Assembly: GCA_023261755.1 (NCBI GenBank)
Contig: JAGDXS010000020.1
Span: forward strand, 1 to 57,353
DNA: 57,353 bases
Source of the DNA: Thermoplasmata archaeon
GTDB taxonomy: Archaea > Thermoplasmatota > Thermoplasmata > Thermoplasmatales > ARK-15
Direction of reading: 5' to 3'
Shown: positions 44,092 through 52,804 of the stretch, piece after piece
How positions within the stretch are numbered: the stretch's first letter is position 1
Layout of the letters: every line of letters starts with the position of its first letter
Notes under the pieces: model-generated
Told to the model about the DNA's origin: nothing
Databases searched by the model: none
Seen by the model: the letters and a program-made list of their open reading frames with translations, nothing else
Made by a program: the position numbers and the translations under genes

Positions 44092-44991
44092 ATTGCAGTC
44101 AAATATTTTTGAAACTATTATATTTTCAGTATAATTTTTTGCAATTTTAATTATTTCTTTTACATTTTTCCTGTGTACTATAGAGTGAATCGATCTACCA
44201 ATCATGTTTTGTGTAGCTCCAATGGCATTTTTCTTTACAAGATCATCACTTATTTCTAGCATTTCTTCATCGCCCAAACCACTTTTATATGCAAACATTC
44301 TGGATTCAAACATAAAAGTTTTCACATCAGGTTTTTTTAAAATATTTTTTAATGCTATTTTTCCAGCCCTATTTACATTATCAAGAAATTCATCGGAAGA
44401 AAGTATTTTCTCTTTTTTTATTGGACCGAAATATAAAGCTATTAAAAAGAGATCATCATTAATAGGAATTTTATCAATTTTGGCAGTTTCCGGTCCTCCA
44501 GCTTTTTTTATTAGAACAATTCCTGAGGAAATAAATCCCTCAGCTGTTCCCAAACCCGTTAAGGATAGGACATCAGATATGTGTGCTATCTTTAATGCAT
44601 CCATATATGATATGGGTCTCCCAAGTGCGCCAGCCGTTGCAAGTGCAGCTCCGAAAGCACCTGAGGCGCTCGTGCCAAAACCTGAGCCAACGGGTATTTC
44701 AATGTCATGATATATAGTTACAGATCTCCTTTCTTTAAATTTTTTTAATGTTAAATCAACAGATCTAATTGTAGTAATTGCATTTTCCTCCTTTCCATTA
44801 ATATATACCTTGATCCCATAATTTTCATCATCTATTATTGCCCTTGTATGTATGCCATTGCTGATTGATATGCCTCCTCCCATTGCACCTATTTTCAAAG
44901 GATCAGTAATTCTTCTGCCATTCTTATCTTTTGTATGTGCTATAAAAAAACTTGATATCCCGGCAGGGGTGAATACCCTATATCCTTGCAT
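44077..44991 (-). CDS. Pantoate kinase (archaeal CoA synthesis)
   Basis: A 304-residue GHMP-superfamily kinase. The start AGISSFFIAHTK and GAMGGGISI are typical of archaeal pantoate kinase. The phosphate-binding motif is PVGSGFGTSASGAFGAALAT, and the C-terminal region has KNAIGATQNMIGRSIHS. It phosphorylates pantoate so that phosphopantothenate synthetase can add beta-alanine, the archaeal route to CoA. The synthetase gene is not in this window. Confidence 0.88.
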   Translation of the reverse strand: MQGYRVFTPAGISSFFIAHTKDKNGRRITDPLKIGAMGGGISISNGIHTRAIIDDENYGIKVYINGKEENAITTIRSVDLTLKKFKERRSVTIYHDIEIPVGSGFGTSASGAFGAALATAGALGRPISYMDALKIAHISDVLSLTGLGTAEGFISSGIVLIKKAGGPETAKIDKIPINDDLFLIALYFGPIKKEKILSSDEFLDNVNRAGKIALKNILKKPDVKTFMFESRMFAYKSGLGDEEMLEISDDLVKKNAIGATQNMIGRSIHSIVHRKNVKEIIKIAKNYTENIIVSKIFDCNLRKH

Positions 44992-45034
44992 TAATATCTA
45001 CCTTCTTAGGTTTTTTAAATGAATAATTTTTAAT

Positions 45035-46342
45035 TTATTCCTCTATGAGGTCATGTTTTTCACCCGGTATAAATGTTTCTTTGATGAATATTATCCCAAC
45101 TATCATTAGTACTGAAGATAATATTAACCAAAGAGACCATGAAAGCATTAGATTTTTTATGGAATAATAGGTGGCTAAAATTATGCTTATAGCAAATCCT
45201 CCTAAAATTGCTCCACCATTGTATGCAAATCCCACGCCAGTTGTTCTGAATTTTTTGCTGAATATTTCAGATAAAAATGCAGGCACAGCAGCGAAAATCA
45301 TTGCTTCAAAAAATGCCTGAATGCTGAAAGCAATGAACATTGTTAAACTGCCATCTGAGAATGCTAGTAACACAATAGGATAAACAAGAATAAGGAAGAT
45401 TATTCCATAAAATAGGGTTAGTAATTTTCTTCTTAGTATTTTAAGGCCTATTAAACCACCTGCCCAAACACCGAATAACGAAACCAAGTTTATCAGAGCA
45501 ACGTAAGTACCCATGGTAGACCCAGAAATGTTTGGAAATTGTTTCAGAAATAGCGTTGGGTAAAAACTAAATGTAGCAGTATTAATAAACAAAAGGCCTG
45601 ATGTAAAAATAAGAGCAAACAATAGAAGCCTTCCACCCTTTAAAATTAAACTTTTCAAAGGAACTTTTTCTATCTCTTTTCTTATTTTCATGTTTTCAAA
45701 TACCTTTGTTTCCTTTGATATTAGCCTAATTAAAAGTGTTATCAATCCAGGAATAATTGTTGTATAAAAAACAACCCTCCACCCAACATTTATGAACCCT
45801 GATGAACCAAAATATCCGTATATTGCTGCAAAAACAAAAGAGATTATAAAATAACCTGTTCCAAATCCGCTCTGAACAAATGCTCCAATGGGTAATCTGT
45901 ATTTTTTTGGCACACTTTCCATAGAAAGTGCAGTACCACCACCATATTCTGCTCCAGCAAACATACCTTCGAAGAATAATATTATGTAAAGTAGAATCGG
46001 AGCTACTATTCCGACCTGTGAGTAAGTTGGAAGAAGACCCTTGGAAGCAGCGAGAATAGAAAAACCAAGTATTGTCATTGTAAGCATGGTTTTTCTACCT
46101 AATTTATCACCAAGGAAATTTCCCAAAATAATGGAACCTACAGGCCTTGCAAGTGCTTCAACAGCAAAACCACCAAATACTGCTATTAAACCCAATATAC
46201 CTATGCTGCTTGGAAAAAAGATTGAAGAAATATATACTGCAACAAGAGCATAGGCAATTGTGGTGTATCCATCCATAAGCCACCCTGCATATGCTGATAT
46301 TACTTGATACCAATTTTCTTTAGTCATTCTTTCTTGGAACAT
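45035..46342 (-). CDS. MFS permease, metabolite:H+ symporter (MHS) type
   Basis: A 435-residue protein with 12 hydrophobic segments. Start region WLMDGYTTIAYALV and the long motif ARPVGSIILGNFLGDKLGRK between helices 2 and 3, followed by GAEYGGGTALSMESVPKKYR, mark the MHS group that carries organic acids and betaines. It lies alone, divergent from the STAND-like ATPase gene, with a palindrome in the shared upstream region. Substrate not determined. Confidence 0.88.
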   Translation of the reverse strand: MFQERMTKENWYQVISAYAGWLMDGYTTIAYALVAVYISSIFFPSSIGILGLIAVFGGFAVEALARPVGSIILGNFLGDKLGRKTMLTMTILGFSILAASKGLLPTYSQVGIVAPILLYIILFFEGMFAGAEYGGGTALSMESVPKKYRLPIGAFVQSGFGTGYFIISFVFAAIYGYFGSSGFINVGWRVVFYTTIIPGLITLLIRLISKETKVFENMKIRKEIEKVPLKSLILKGGRLLLFALIFTSGLLFINTATFSFYPTLFLKQFPNISGSTMGTYVALINLVSLFGVWAGGLIGLKILRRKLLTLFYGIIFLILVYPIVLLAFSDGSLTMFIAFSIQAFFEAMIFAAVPAFLSEIFSKKFRTTGVGFAYNGGAILGGFAISIILATYYSIKNLMLSWSLWLILSSVLMIVGIIFIKETFIPGEKHDLIEE

Positions 46343-46380
46343 GACAAAATTTAAATAAAATCATTATATATAAATATTTT

Positions 46381-46395
46381 TGATATTAAATATCA
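46381..46395. promoter_or_regulatory. 15-base palindrome between MHS permease and STAND-like ATPase
   Basis: TGATATT-A-AATATCA is a perfect palindrome with one central base, 38 bases before the MFS start and 86 bases before the ATPase start. AT-rich dimer sites of this kind are common targets of archaeal Lrp- or ArsR-type regulators. A TATA-like ATTATATATAAAT lies at about 46363-46375, close to it. Confidence 0.45.
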
Positions 46396-46480
46396 TGGTA
46401 AATTTAAATCATAAAATTTTTTTAATGAAATTATTAGCAATGGGGAAAAAAATATATTGCCATCTTGTTTATTATATTCA

Positions 46481-49108
46481 ATGGAAATTCAACTAGATAA
46501 TTTAAAAGAATTTTTAATAAAAAATGAAAAAAATGTAATGCTATTTTCCGGCCCTGAAGGCCTCGGAAAAAAGACAATTATAAAAAATTATATTTTGGAA
46601 AAAAAAGGAAAAGTAATTGAGTTTGAATATGAAAAAGGTAAGGATAACAATCAATTACTTTTGGAAGGCCTTGGGCTCAATGAAACATTTAAAAAGTATC
46701 TTTCAGTAATAAATACACTTACACCTGGGGAAGCGAGTAAAAAAAATGATATTATTTATTCTTTGATACAGATTAAATTTGAGGAATTAAAAAAAGAAGA
46801 AAATTTATATATTATTTTTGATAATTTAGAAAATATTGGTAAAAATTGTTCTTCTTTACTTTTTTTCATAATATCAAAATTTCTTAAAGAAGATGTAAAG
46901 TCTAAGATATTTTTAATATATAATAATAACAATAGGAATACGGAATTTGAAGGCACAGTTGAAATTCTGAAAACTATGGGCATGGAAGAAATTATTTTGC
47001 AACCATATTCCAAGAAAAGCATTAAAAAAATATTGCAGAATATGGAATATAAAATTCCTGAAATGGTAGTTGACTTGATATATGAAAAAGCTCATGGAAA
47101 CTTGGGTGTAATATTAAATTCTATTAAAATTTTAGAGGACAGGAATTACATAATCGAAAAGACGTTTATTAAACCATTAACAGAGAAAACAATTAATGAG
47201 ATAAATAATCTTTTAATAGGAAACGCAGAAGAAATAATTTTGAAAAAATTATCTCCAGATGAAATGGTTGTCTTGATCTACCTATCATTGCTGAACGAGA
47301 AAATTGAGGCAATGAAATTGATGAATCTCGTAAATTTGAAAGAAGAAAATTTTGTAAATGCTGTAGATAACCTTATTAGAAAAAAAATAGTTAAGGAGGA
47401 AGGAGATTTTCTTGAATTAAGAAATAAGGAATTAGAGAATCAGATAGAAAAATCATTTTCAAACCTGAGAATCAGTGATGCAAGGGTGAAAATAGCAAAA
47501 TATTTAGAAGGAAAGGGTGATTTTTACAGATCTGGAATCCAGTACTATTATGCAAACAATTTTGAAAAGGCATATGAAAATTTGTCTAAAGCTGGATTAA
47601 AATTTTATGAAGATGGAGATTTATATAATGCGCAGAATGCATTTTCTTTAGCGTCATCAATTAGAACAGATGACAAGGAAATAATTCTTTATTTAATAGA
47701 TATTTTAAAAGAAACAGAAGATTTTTCGGGAATTTTAAATCTAACAAAAAAGATTTTTGAGAAAGAGCCTGATAATTTTGTTGCAATTATTAATCAAGCA
47801 GAAGCTCTTTTCAGAATAAGCGAATATGAAGAGGCCAAAAAGTATTATGATCTTGCATTGGAAAAAGCAAAAAATCAAAAAGAAAAAGCCCAAGCAGAAT
47901 TAGGCCTTGGAAAATATTACTACAATATAGAAAATTTAAATGAAAGTGAAAAATTTTTGAAAGATGCAATTAAAATTTCTAAAGATGAAAATGATTTTGT
48001 CACTGAGGAGAATGCACTAAGAATTCTTGGCAATATTGAATATGAAAGGAAAAATTATCCAAAAGCGCTCAGTTATTATGAAAAATCCAGGGAAATCTCA
48101 GAAAATATAAAAAATCTTTACGACTTGGCTGCAGCTTATAATAATATAGGAAATGTTTTGGCTGAAATAGATATTTCAAAAGGTAAATACTTTTATTCAA
48201 AGGCTCTGGAAATTGCGGAAAAATTCTGGTATCCATCTCTATTGGAAACATTATTTTTAAATCTTGCAATTTTGGATGAATATGATTGTAAAATTAAAGA
48301 GGCAATCAATCTTTTTCAAAGATCCTTAGGTATTTCAATTGCAAGAAAAAATTATGATACAGCATTAATAGCAATCGTAAACCTCTTCGAACCATTTATA
48401 AAAATGGGCAGAATAGAGGATGCTAAAAGAATTGTAAGCATTGGTTTGGATGTTTCAAATAAAATAGGAAAACAATATGAAAGGATTGAAATAGAGGTAT
48501 TTGGAAAAATGCTTAATATAATATCTGGAAAAGAGGAAAACATAATTCCTGAAATAGAAAAATTGAAAAAATCTGGTATAAAAACATACGTGGATTATGC
48601 GAATTCAGCCATATCAATTTATTATTTTTATTTAGGTGAAATTAAAAAATCCATAGATCTTTATTGGGATTATTTAAAAGGAAAAATTGGAAATCTAACA
48701 ATAGATGATATCATGGATTATATTGAATACCTTGAAATACTTGCATATGAAAAATTCTTTAAAAAAGGTGTTGACCAAGAATTTTTGGAATTGGTAAAAA
48801 ATATTGAAGAAAATGATTCTTTAAAAAATGTAAATTTTGCAAAATGCAGATTTTCAATAATAAAATCCATTATTGATATTGAAAATAAAAATAGGAATGG
48901 AATATCATCATTCCAGGAAAATATTAAAAATATTGGAGACCAGGACTTAAAGTACCTCTCAGCAAGGTTGAAAATTACTTTTGGCCTTTACCTAGCAAAG
49001 AATTTTAATGACAATACCATATTGGATGAAGGAAAAAAGGAATTAATATCTTTAAATTTAAAAGGCACTGAAAAAGCTCTGAATAAAGCTTTTTCGTATA
49101 AGGTTTAA
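46481..49108 (+). CDS. STAND-like ATPase with TPR-type repeats, 875 residues
   Basis: Starts at ATG 46481 (MEIQLDNLKEFL); the track start at 46457 is a TTG. Residues 15-220 form an AAA/STAND-type P-loop domain: Walker A GPEGLGKKT at 24-32, Walker B NLYIIFDNLENI near 107, and a lid with KAHGNLGVILNSI. A winged-helix-like stretch follows to about 330. From 346 onward there is a superhelix of TPR-like repeats (for example YPKALSYYEKSREISENI and AKKYYDLALEKAKNQK) reaching about 660, then further helices. Proteins of this plan act as ligand-sensing switches in signalling or in defence. No effector domain is visible. Function unassigned. Confidence 0.8.
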   Translation: MEIQLDNLKEFLIKNEKNVMLFSGPEGLGKKTIIKNYILEKKGKVIEFEYEKGKDNNQLLLEGLGLNETFKKYLSVINTLTPGEASKKNDIIYSLIQIKFEELKKEENLYIIFDNLENIGKNCSSLLFFIISKFLKEDVKSKIFLIYNNNNRNTEFEGTVEILKTMGMEEIILQPYSKKSIKKILQNMEYKIPEMVVDLIYEKAHGNLGVILNSIKILEDRNYIIEKTFIKPLTEKTINEINNLLIGNAEEIILKKLSPDEMVVLIYLSLLNEKIEAMKLMNLVNLKEENFVNAVDNLIRKKIVKEEGDFLELRNKELENQIEKSFSNLRISDARVKIAKYLEGKGDFYRSGIQYYYANNFEKAYENLSKAGLKFYEDGDLYNAQNAFSLASSIRTDDKEIILYLIDILKETEDFSGILNLTKKIFEKEPDNFVAIINQAEALFRISEYEEAKKYYDLALEKAKNQKEKAQAELGLGKYYYNIENLNESEKFLKDAIKISKDENDFVTEENALRILGNIEYERKNYPKALSYYEKSREISENIKNLYDLAAAYNNIGNVLAEIDISKGKYFYSKALEIAEKFWYPSLLETLFLNLAILDEYDCKIKEAINLFQRSLGISIARKNYDTALIAIVNLFEPFIKMGRIEDAKRIVSIGLDVSNKIGKQYERIEIEVFGKMLNIISGKEENIIPEIEKLKKSGIKTYVDYANSAISIYYFYLGEIKKSIDLYWDYLKGKIGNLTIDDIMDYIEYLEILAYEKFFKKGVDQEFLELVKNIEENDSLKNVNFAKCRFSIIKSIIDIENKNRNGISSFQENIKNIGDQDLKYLSARLKITFGLYLAKNFNDNTILDEGKKELISLNLKGTEKALNKAFSYKV

Positions 49109-49187
49109 TTATAAATTACCTATCTTGAACAATTTTATTGATTTTTAAAGAAAAATCTATAAATAATGGTAGCTAATAAAAAATCCT

Positions 49188-49829
49188 ATGGAAATTTTGA
49201 ATGTGGAAAAATATGATAGGGATGAAATTATAAATGTTTCAAAAGGAAGTCAATATATAACTGGAGAAGATTATATTGAAGATGTATTTGATACCTGGCT
49301 TAAATCTGGTATTTTTTTAAAAGCAACTGAAAAAAATGAAATTTTAGGTTTCTTGCACATAAGAATTTTTGACACATTCATATGGCTGGAAGGTTTAAGG
49401 GTAAGTGGAAAACATAAAAGGAAAGGTGTTGGTTCAGCACTTACCCAAAAAGCTATAGATCTTTCTGGAAAAAGGAAAATTAGAATGATAATTTTAGACT
49501 CAAATATTCCATCAATAAACTTGGTAAAAAAGTTCAATTTCCATGAGATAGATAGAATTTACTATAATATAAGAGAAAAAATGCCTTTTATTGATATAAT
49601 AAAGAAATATGACTTAAAAAAATTGGGAGAAAATAATAAAGATCCTTACTTGGATGATTGGGCTTATTTTGATAATTTTTATTATAAAAAATATGTTTAT
49701 GGAAATGAGGAATTAAAAATTCTCGATACGGATCCTCCATTTGTGATAAATGGATCAATAGAGGAAGAACATGTTTCGAAACTGAAGGGTGATGAATGCT
49801 TCATTGTTTTTGAAAGAAATTTTCAATAA
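49188..49829 (+). CDS. GNAT acetyltransferase
   Basis: A 213-residue protein. Acetyl-CoA site strand and loop: WLEGLRVSGKHKRKGVGSALTQKAI, the usual V-x-x-x-x-R/Q-x-x-G-x-G/A pattern, followed by MIILDSNIPSINLVKKFNFHEI. The N-terminal 140 residues make the GNAT fold; the remaining 70 form an extension of unknown role. Acceptor unknown. It follows the STAND-like ATPase by 79 bases on the same strand with an AT-rich gap, so a shared transcript is possible. Confidence 0.82.
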   Translation: MEILNVEKYDRDEIINVSKGSQYITGEDYIEDVFDTWLKSGIFLKATEKNEILGFLHIRIFDTFIWLEGLRVSGKHKRKGVGSALTQKAIDLSGKRKIRMIILDSNIPSINLVKKFNFHEIDRIYYNIREKMPFIDIIKKYDLKKLGENNKDPYLDDWAYFDNFYYKKYVYGNEELKILDTDPPFVINGSIEEEHVSKLKGDECFIVFERNFQ

Positions 49830-49934
49830 AAATATTTCAAATAAATAATTTCACAATTTTTTAAAAAATAAATATTACTAATGGTAATTTTAAATTAAAA
49901 AAAATTTTTATAGGTTATAATTTACTATAAAATA

Positions 49935-50690
49935 ATGAAATTCAGCTTGGAAATTACCCAGCAAAACGCTAAAAATGAAATTAAAATTCCAGAGGAAGCT
50001 GAATTTCTAATAATACCGGATAACCCATTCGGAAAAATAGGCCCGGGATCAGTTCCTATGGCCTATTTTTTAAAAAATAGATACAACATGAAAGTGATTG
50101 CAACAATAAACACGAGGGACAGGAACGTAATAGGCATAGGTTCAGAAATTTTAGCTGCACTTGAATTAGGTCTTGATGGTTTATTTGTTGTGAAGGGTGA
50201 TTCAACAAAAAAATTCTCTGAAGTAAGGGATTTGGATGTTTTTGAGGTTATAGCTATGATCAAGAAGTACAGATATATGTACGGTTCAGATATGCTCATA
50301 GGCGCTACAATTAACTTCGTTAGGGGAAATGAGTTCAGAATAGTCAAAAAAAAGATGGAAAATGGTGCTGATTTTTTCATTTCACAGGCAGTTTATGACC
50401 AAAAAATCATTGAAAAAAATAAATGGATAAAGTATCTTTCGGCACCTGTATATATAGGAATTATTCCAATATTATCAAAGAAAATTATAAATTTCTATGC
50501 AAAGAATCTATTCATTCCTGATAAGGTTGTACAGGCGCTCAGGAATTCAGAAAATTTAAAGAATGAAAATCTTCTTCTATTTTCAGAAATAATACATAAA
50601 TCCATGGATATTGTGGAGGGTTACCACATAATGCCTCTGGAAAATGTAAGTTTTGCTGATGAAATTATAAGGAAGGTGAGAAAATGGTGA
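49935..50690 (+). CDS. Methylenetetrahydrofolate reductase-like protein
   Basis: A 251-residue TIM-barrel protein, similar in layout to MetF (the catalytic half only). Indicators are KFSLEITQQN at the start, ATINTRDRNVIGIGSEILAA, LDGLFVVKGDST and ADFFISQAVYD. It is shorter than E. coli MetF and carries no N-terminal extension. It probably delivers a methyl group from a reduced pterin (folate or an archaeal analogue) for methionine synthesis. First gene of a three-gene unit, overlapping the next by 7 bases. Confidence 0.85.
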   Translation: MKFSLEITQQNAKNEIKIPEEAEFLIIPDNPFGKIGPGSVPMAYFLKNRYNMKVIATINTRDRNVIGIGSEILAALELGLDGLFVVKGDSTKKFSEVRDLDVFEVIAMIKKYRYMYGSDMLIGATINFVRGNEFRIVKKKMENGADFFISQAVYDQKIIEKNKWIKYLSAPVYIGIIPILSKKIINFYAKNLFIPDKVVQALRNSENLKNENLLLFSEIIHKSMDIVEGYHIMPLENVSFADEIIRKVRKW

Positions 50691-51508
50691 AAATATTTGT
50701 ATCAGGAATATTTCCAAGATCAGACGAATTAATAAAGAAAATAAACAAGTATGAAAAGAAGAAAATTGGTGTGGAGGAATTAAGAGAAGCTTATGAAGAT
50801 GAAGAAAAATCATGGATTGAATTTCAGAAGGGACTTTCATATGTTTCAGATCCATTAATTACATGGAATGATATATTCAGGCCATTTACTTTGAATATGG
50901 AAAATGTTGAGCCAGGTCCTCTAACGAGATACCTTGAAACTAACACGTTCATCAGAGTTCCAACAATAATGGGAGAGCCTGAAATTAAGTTAAGCATCCT
51001 GGATATGAAAAATGATTATGGAATCAATTTCATACTGAATAGAGAAAATAAAATTCTCCTGCCGGGACCATATTCATTCATAAAATTTTCTATAAACAGG
51101 TCAGGAATTCCTGAAGAAAAATTACTTGAAAAAATTTCAGAAATAATATTCAGCCAGGCTAAATTTTTCAACTATGTTGAATTCAAGGAACCTTTAATTC
51201 AAAGTATTGGGGATCTAAAAAAAGTTTCTGAAATATATTCAACAGCAAATTCTAATGGTTATGTTTTTACGAACATTGAAACTCAAAATTTCATAGATTT
51301 TCCTTTAGGCTATGCAGTGAGAACGAAAAATTTTTCTGATGTAAATGAATCAATAATAGTTGAATTAATAGATGTATTCTCCACCAGGATAGAGAATTTA
51401 GACATTCCTGATATTTCAATCACAACAAATGAAAGTTTGGAATTTTTGCCCTTCAATATTTCAAAAAAGAAAATTGAAATCATGAAAAAATTATTGGAGG
51501 TGAAATAA
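50684..51508 (+). CDS. MetE N-terminal-domain-like protein
   Basis: A 274-residue TIM-barrel type protein: begins MVKIFVSGIFPRSDELIKKI, with later LPGPYSFIKFSINRSGIP, the pattern of the MetE N-terminal half. It lacks the zinc ligands (His, Cys, Glu, Cys) that would make it a methyltransferase, so it is probably a substrate-binding or stabilising partner of the core synthase encoded next, which it overlaps by one base. Together they resemble a MetE protein split into two genes. Confidence 0.75.
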   Translation: MVKIFVSGIFPRSDELIKKINKYEKKKIGVEELREAYEDEEKSWIEFQKGLSYVSDPLITWNDIFRPFTLNMENVEPGPLTRYLETNTFIRVPTIMGEPEIKLSILDMKNDYGINFILNRENKILLPGPYSFIKFSINRSGIPEEKLLEKISEIIFSQAKFFNYVEFKEPLIQSIGDLKKVSEIYSTANSNGYVFTNIETQNFIDFPLGYAVRTKNFSDVNESIIVELIDVFSTRIENLDIPDISITTNESLEFLPFNISKKKIEIMKKLLEVK

Positions 51509-52509
51509 TGTTCTATAAACAGGAAATTGGGAGTATAAAAAAGCCAGATTACCTCATTAGATCATATGGTAATAATGATTATGATGTTTTAAAGAAAAGA
51601 GCATTAAGGGAAACAATAGAAATGATGGAATCTACAGGCATTGATAATATCGGCATAGGCGGTGAAATGTACAGATGGGAAATGTATGAGAACCATGTGG
51701 ACCATCTTGATGGTTTTGTTTATTATGGCAGGGTAAGATCATTTGATAATAAATATTACAAAAAAGCAAGCGTCGTAAGTGAAATAGGAAGGAAATCATC
51801 AGCTTACCTGGAAGAATTTCTCGATGCTCAGGAAATTTCTAAGAAGGATTTGAAAATCCCCATAACTGGTCCATATACGCTCATGGATTGGTCCTTCAAT
51901 GATTATTACAAGAGCAGGGAAGATTTTGGCATAGCTTTGGCTAAAATAGTGAGGGAAGAGATCATAGATTTAAAAAATAATTGGTCCAAGGGGGATATTT
52001 TAAGGATACAGATTGATGAACCTGCAGCTTCCACGCATCCAGGAGAAGTTTCACTTTTTGTAAAAATATTTAATGAAAGTGTTAAAAATATAGGTGATGT
52101 AAAAATAAGTACACACATATGCTATAGCAAGGATTACAGAACTTTATATCCAGAAATATTAGATATGAAAACTACACAGCTTGCATTGGAATTTTCAAAT
52201 AGGGATACTGAACTTCTAGGTACAACAGATGAATCTAGAAAGGGATTTTCAATAATTAAGGATTTTATTGACTATGGTGAGAACAGGGAAATCGGTATAG
52301 GAGTGATAGATGTACATACAGATTTTATAGAACCACCTGAACTTGTAAGGGACAGAATACTTTATGTTTCAAAATTTTATGATCTAAACAAAATTTTGAT
52401 TAACCCAGATTGTGGTCTTAGAACAAGGTCTAGGGAAGTCGCATATAAAAAATTAAGGTCAATGGTGGAAGGAACAAAAATGGCTGAAAAGGCCCTCGGA
52501 TATGGTTAG
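51508..52509 (+). CDS. Core methionine synthase (cobalamin-independent, MetE C-half)
   Basis: A 333-residue protein equal to the catalytic half of MetE. It starts FYKQEIGSIKKPDYL. The zinc ligands are the His and Cys of STHICYS and the Cys of NPDCGLRTRS, with a candidate Glu between. IQIDEPAAS contacts the methionine part. It transfers a methyl group to homocysteine. The methyl donor may not be the polyglutamyl folate used by full-length MetE, as is known for archaeal core enzymes. It follows the MetE-N-like gene with a 1-base overlap. Confidence 0.88.
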   Translation: MFYKQEIGSIKKPDYLIRSYGNNDYDVLKKRALRETIEMMESTGIDNIGIGGEMYRWEMYENHVDHLDGFVYYGRVRSFDNKYYKKASVVSEIGRKSSAYLEEFLDAQEISKKDLKIPITGPYTLMDWSFNDYYKSREDFGIALAKIVREEIIDLKNNWSKGDILRIQIDEPAASTHPGEVSLFVKIFNESVKNIGDVKISTHICYSKDYRTLYPEILDMKTTQLALEFSNRDTELLGTTDESRKGFSIIKDFIDYGENREIGIGVIDVHTDFIEPPELVRDRILYVSKFYDLNKILINPDCGLRTRSREVAYKKLRSMVEGTKMAEKALGYG

Positions 52510-52512
52510 AGA

Positions 52513-52730
52513 TTAAAAGATGCATTCTTGAATCGATTTAATTGCATTTTCTATCTCTTCCTTTTTTATTACAAAATAAATGCAACTTCAGATGCACCTC
52601 CAGCAAAAATTTCAACATTAATATTTTTTCTAGCGAAAGCATCAAACACCTTTGATTCTATTCCAGGATTTTCAATAATACATTCACCAAAAACAGCAAT
52701 AAGGCCAACATCATCAAATTTTAATATTTT
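52513..52730 (-). pseudogene. Aspartokinase ACT-domain relic, frameshifted
   Basis: On the minus strand the frame KILKFDDVGLIAVFGECIIE then NPGIESKVFDAFARKNINVE and IFAGGASEVAFIL matches the ACT domain at the end of aspartate kinases. Two stops follow. Shifting by one base gives FVIKKEEIENAIKSIQECIF and a stop, the natural end of the domain. There is no start codon and the kinase part is missing, so this is a remnant. The plus-strand ORF 52528-52734 in the track is its shadow. It lies 3 bases beyond the core methionine synthase. Confidence 0.75.
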
Positions 52731-52774
52731 TTAATAAATTATTACTATATGGAAAATAATTTAAAACGTAAATG

Positions 52775-52788
52775 TTTATTAAATAAAA
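52775..52788 (+). promoter_or_regulatory. TATA-like element of the S53 peptidase gene
   Basis: TTTATTAAATAAAA lies 17-30 bases before ATG 52805, where an archaeal TATA box would be for a message starting at or near the start codon. No ribosome site precedes the ATG. Confidence 0.4.
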
Positions 52789-52804
52789 CAAATTTATCTA
52801 AATT

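Noticed and set aside
46396-46480. 33-codon ORF starting near 46394 upstream of the STAND-like ATPase
   Set aside because: Low-complexity, overlaps the palindrome and the promoter region, and runs into the real start in another frame without any ribosome site.
52528-52734. Plus-strand ORF of 68 residues
   Set aside because: Its reverse strand carries a recognisable ACT domain, so the plus-strand frame is a shadow of that relic.
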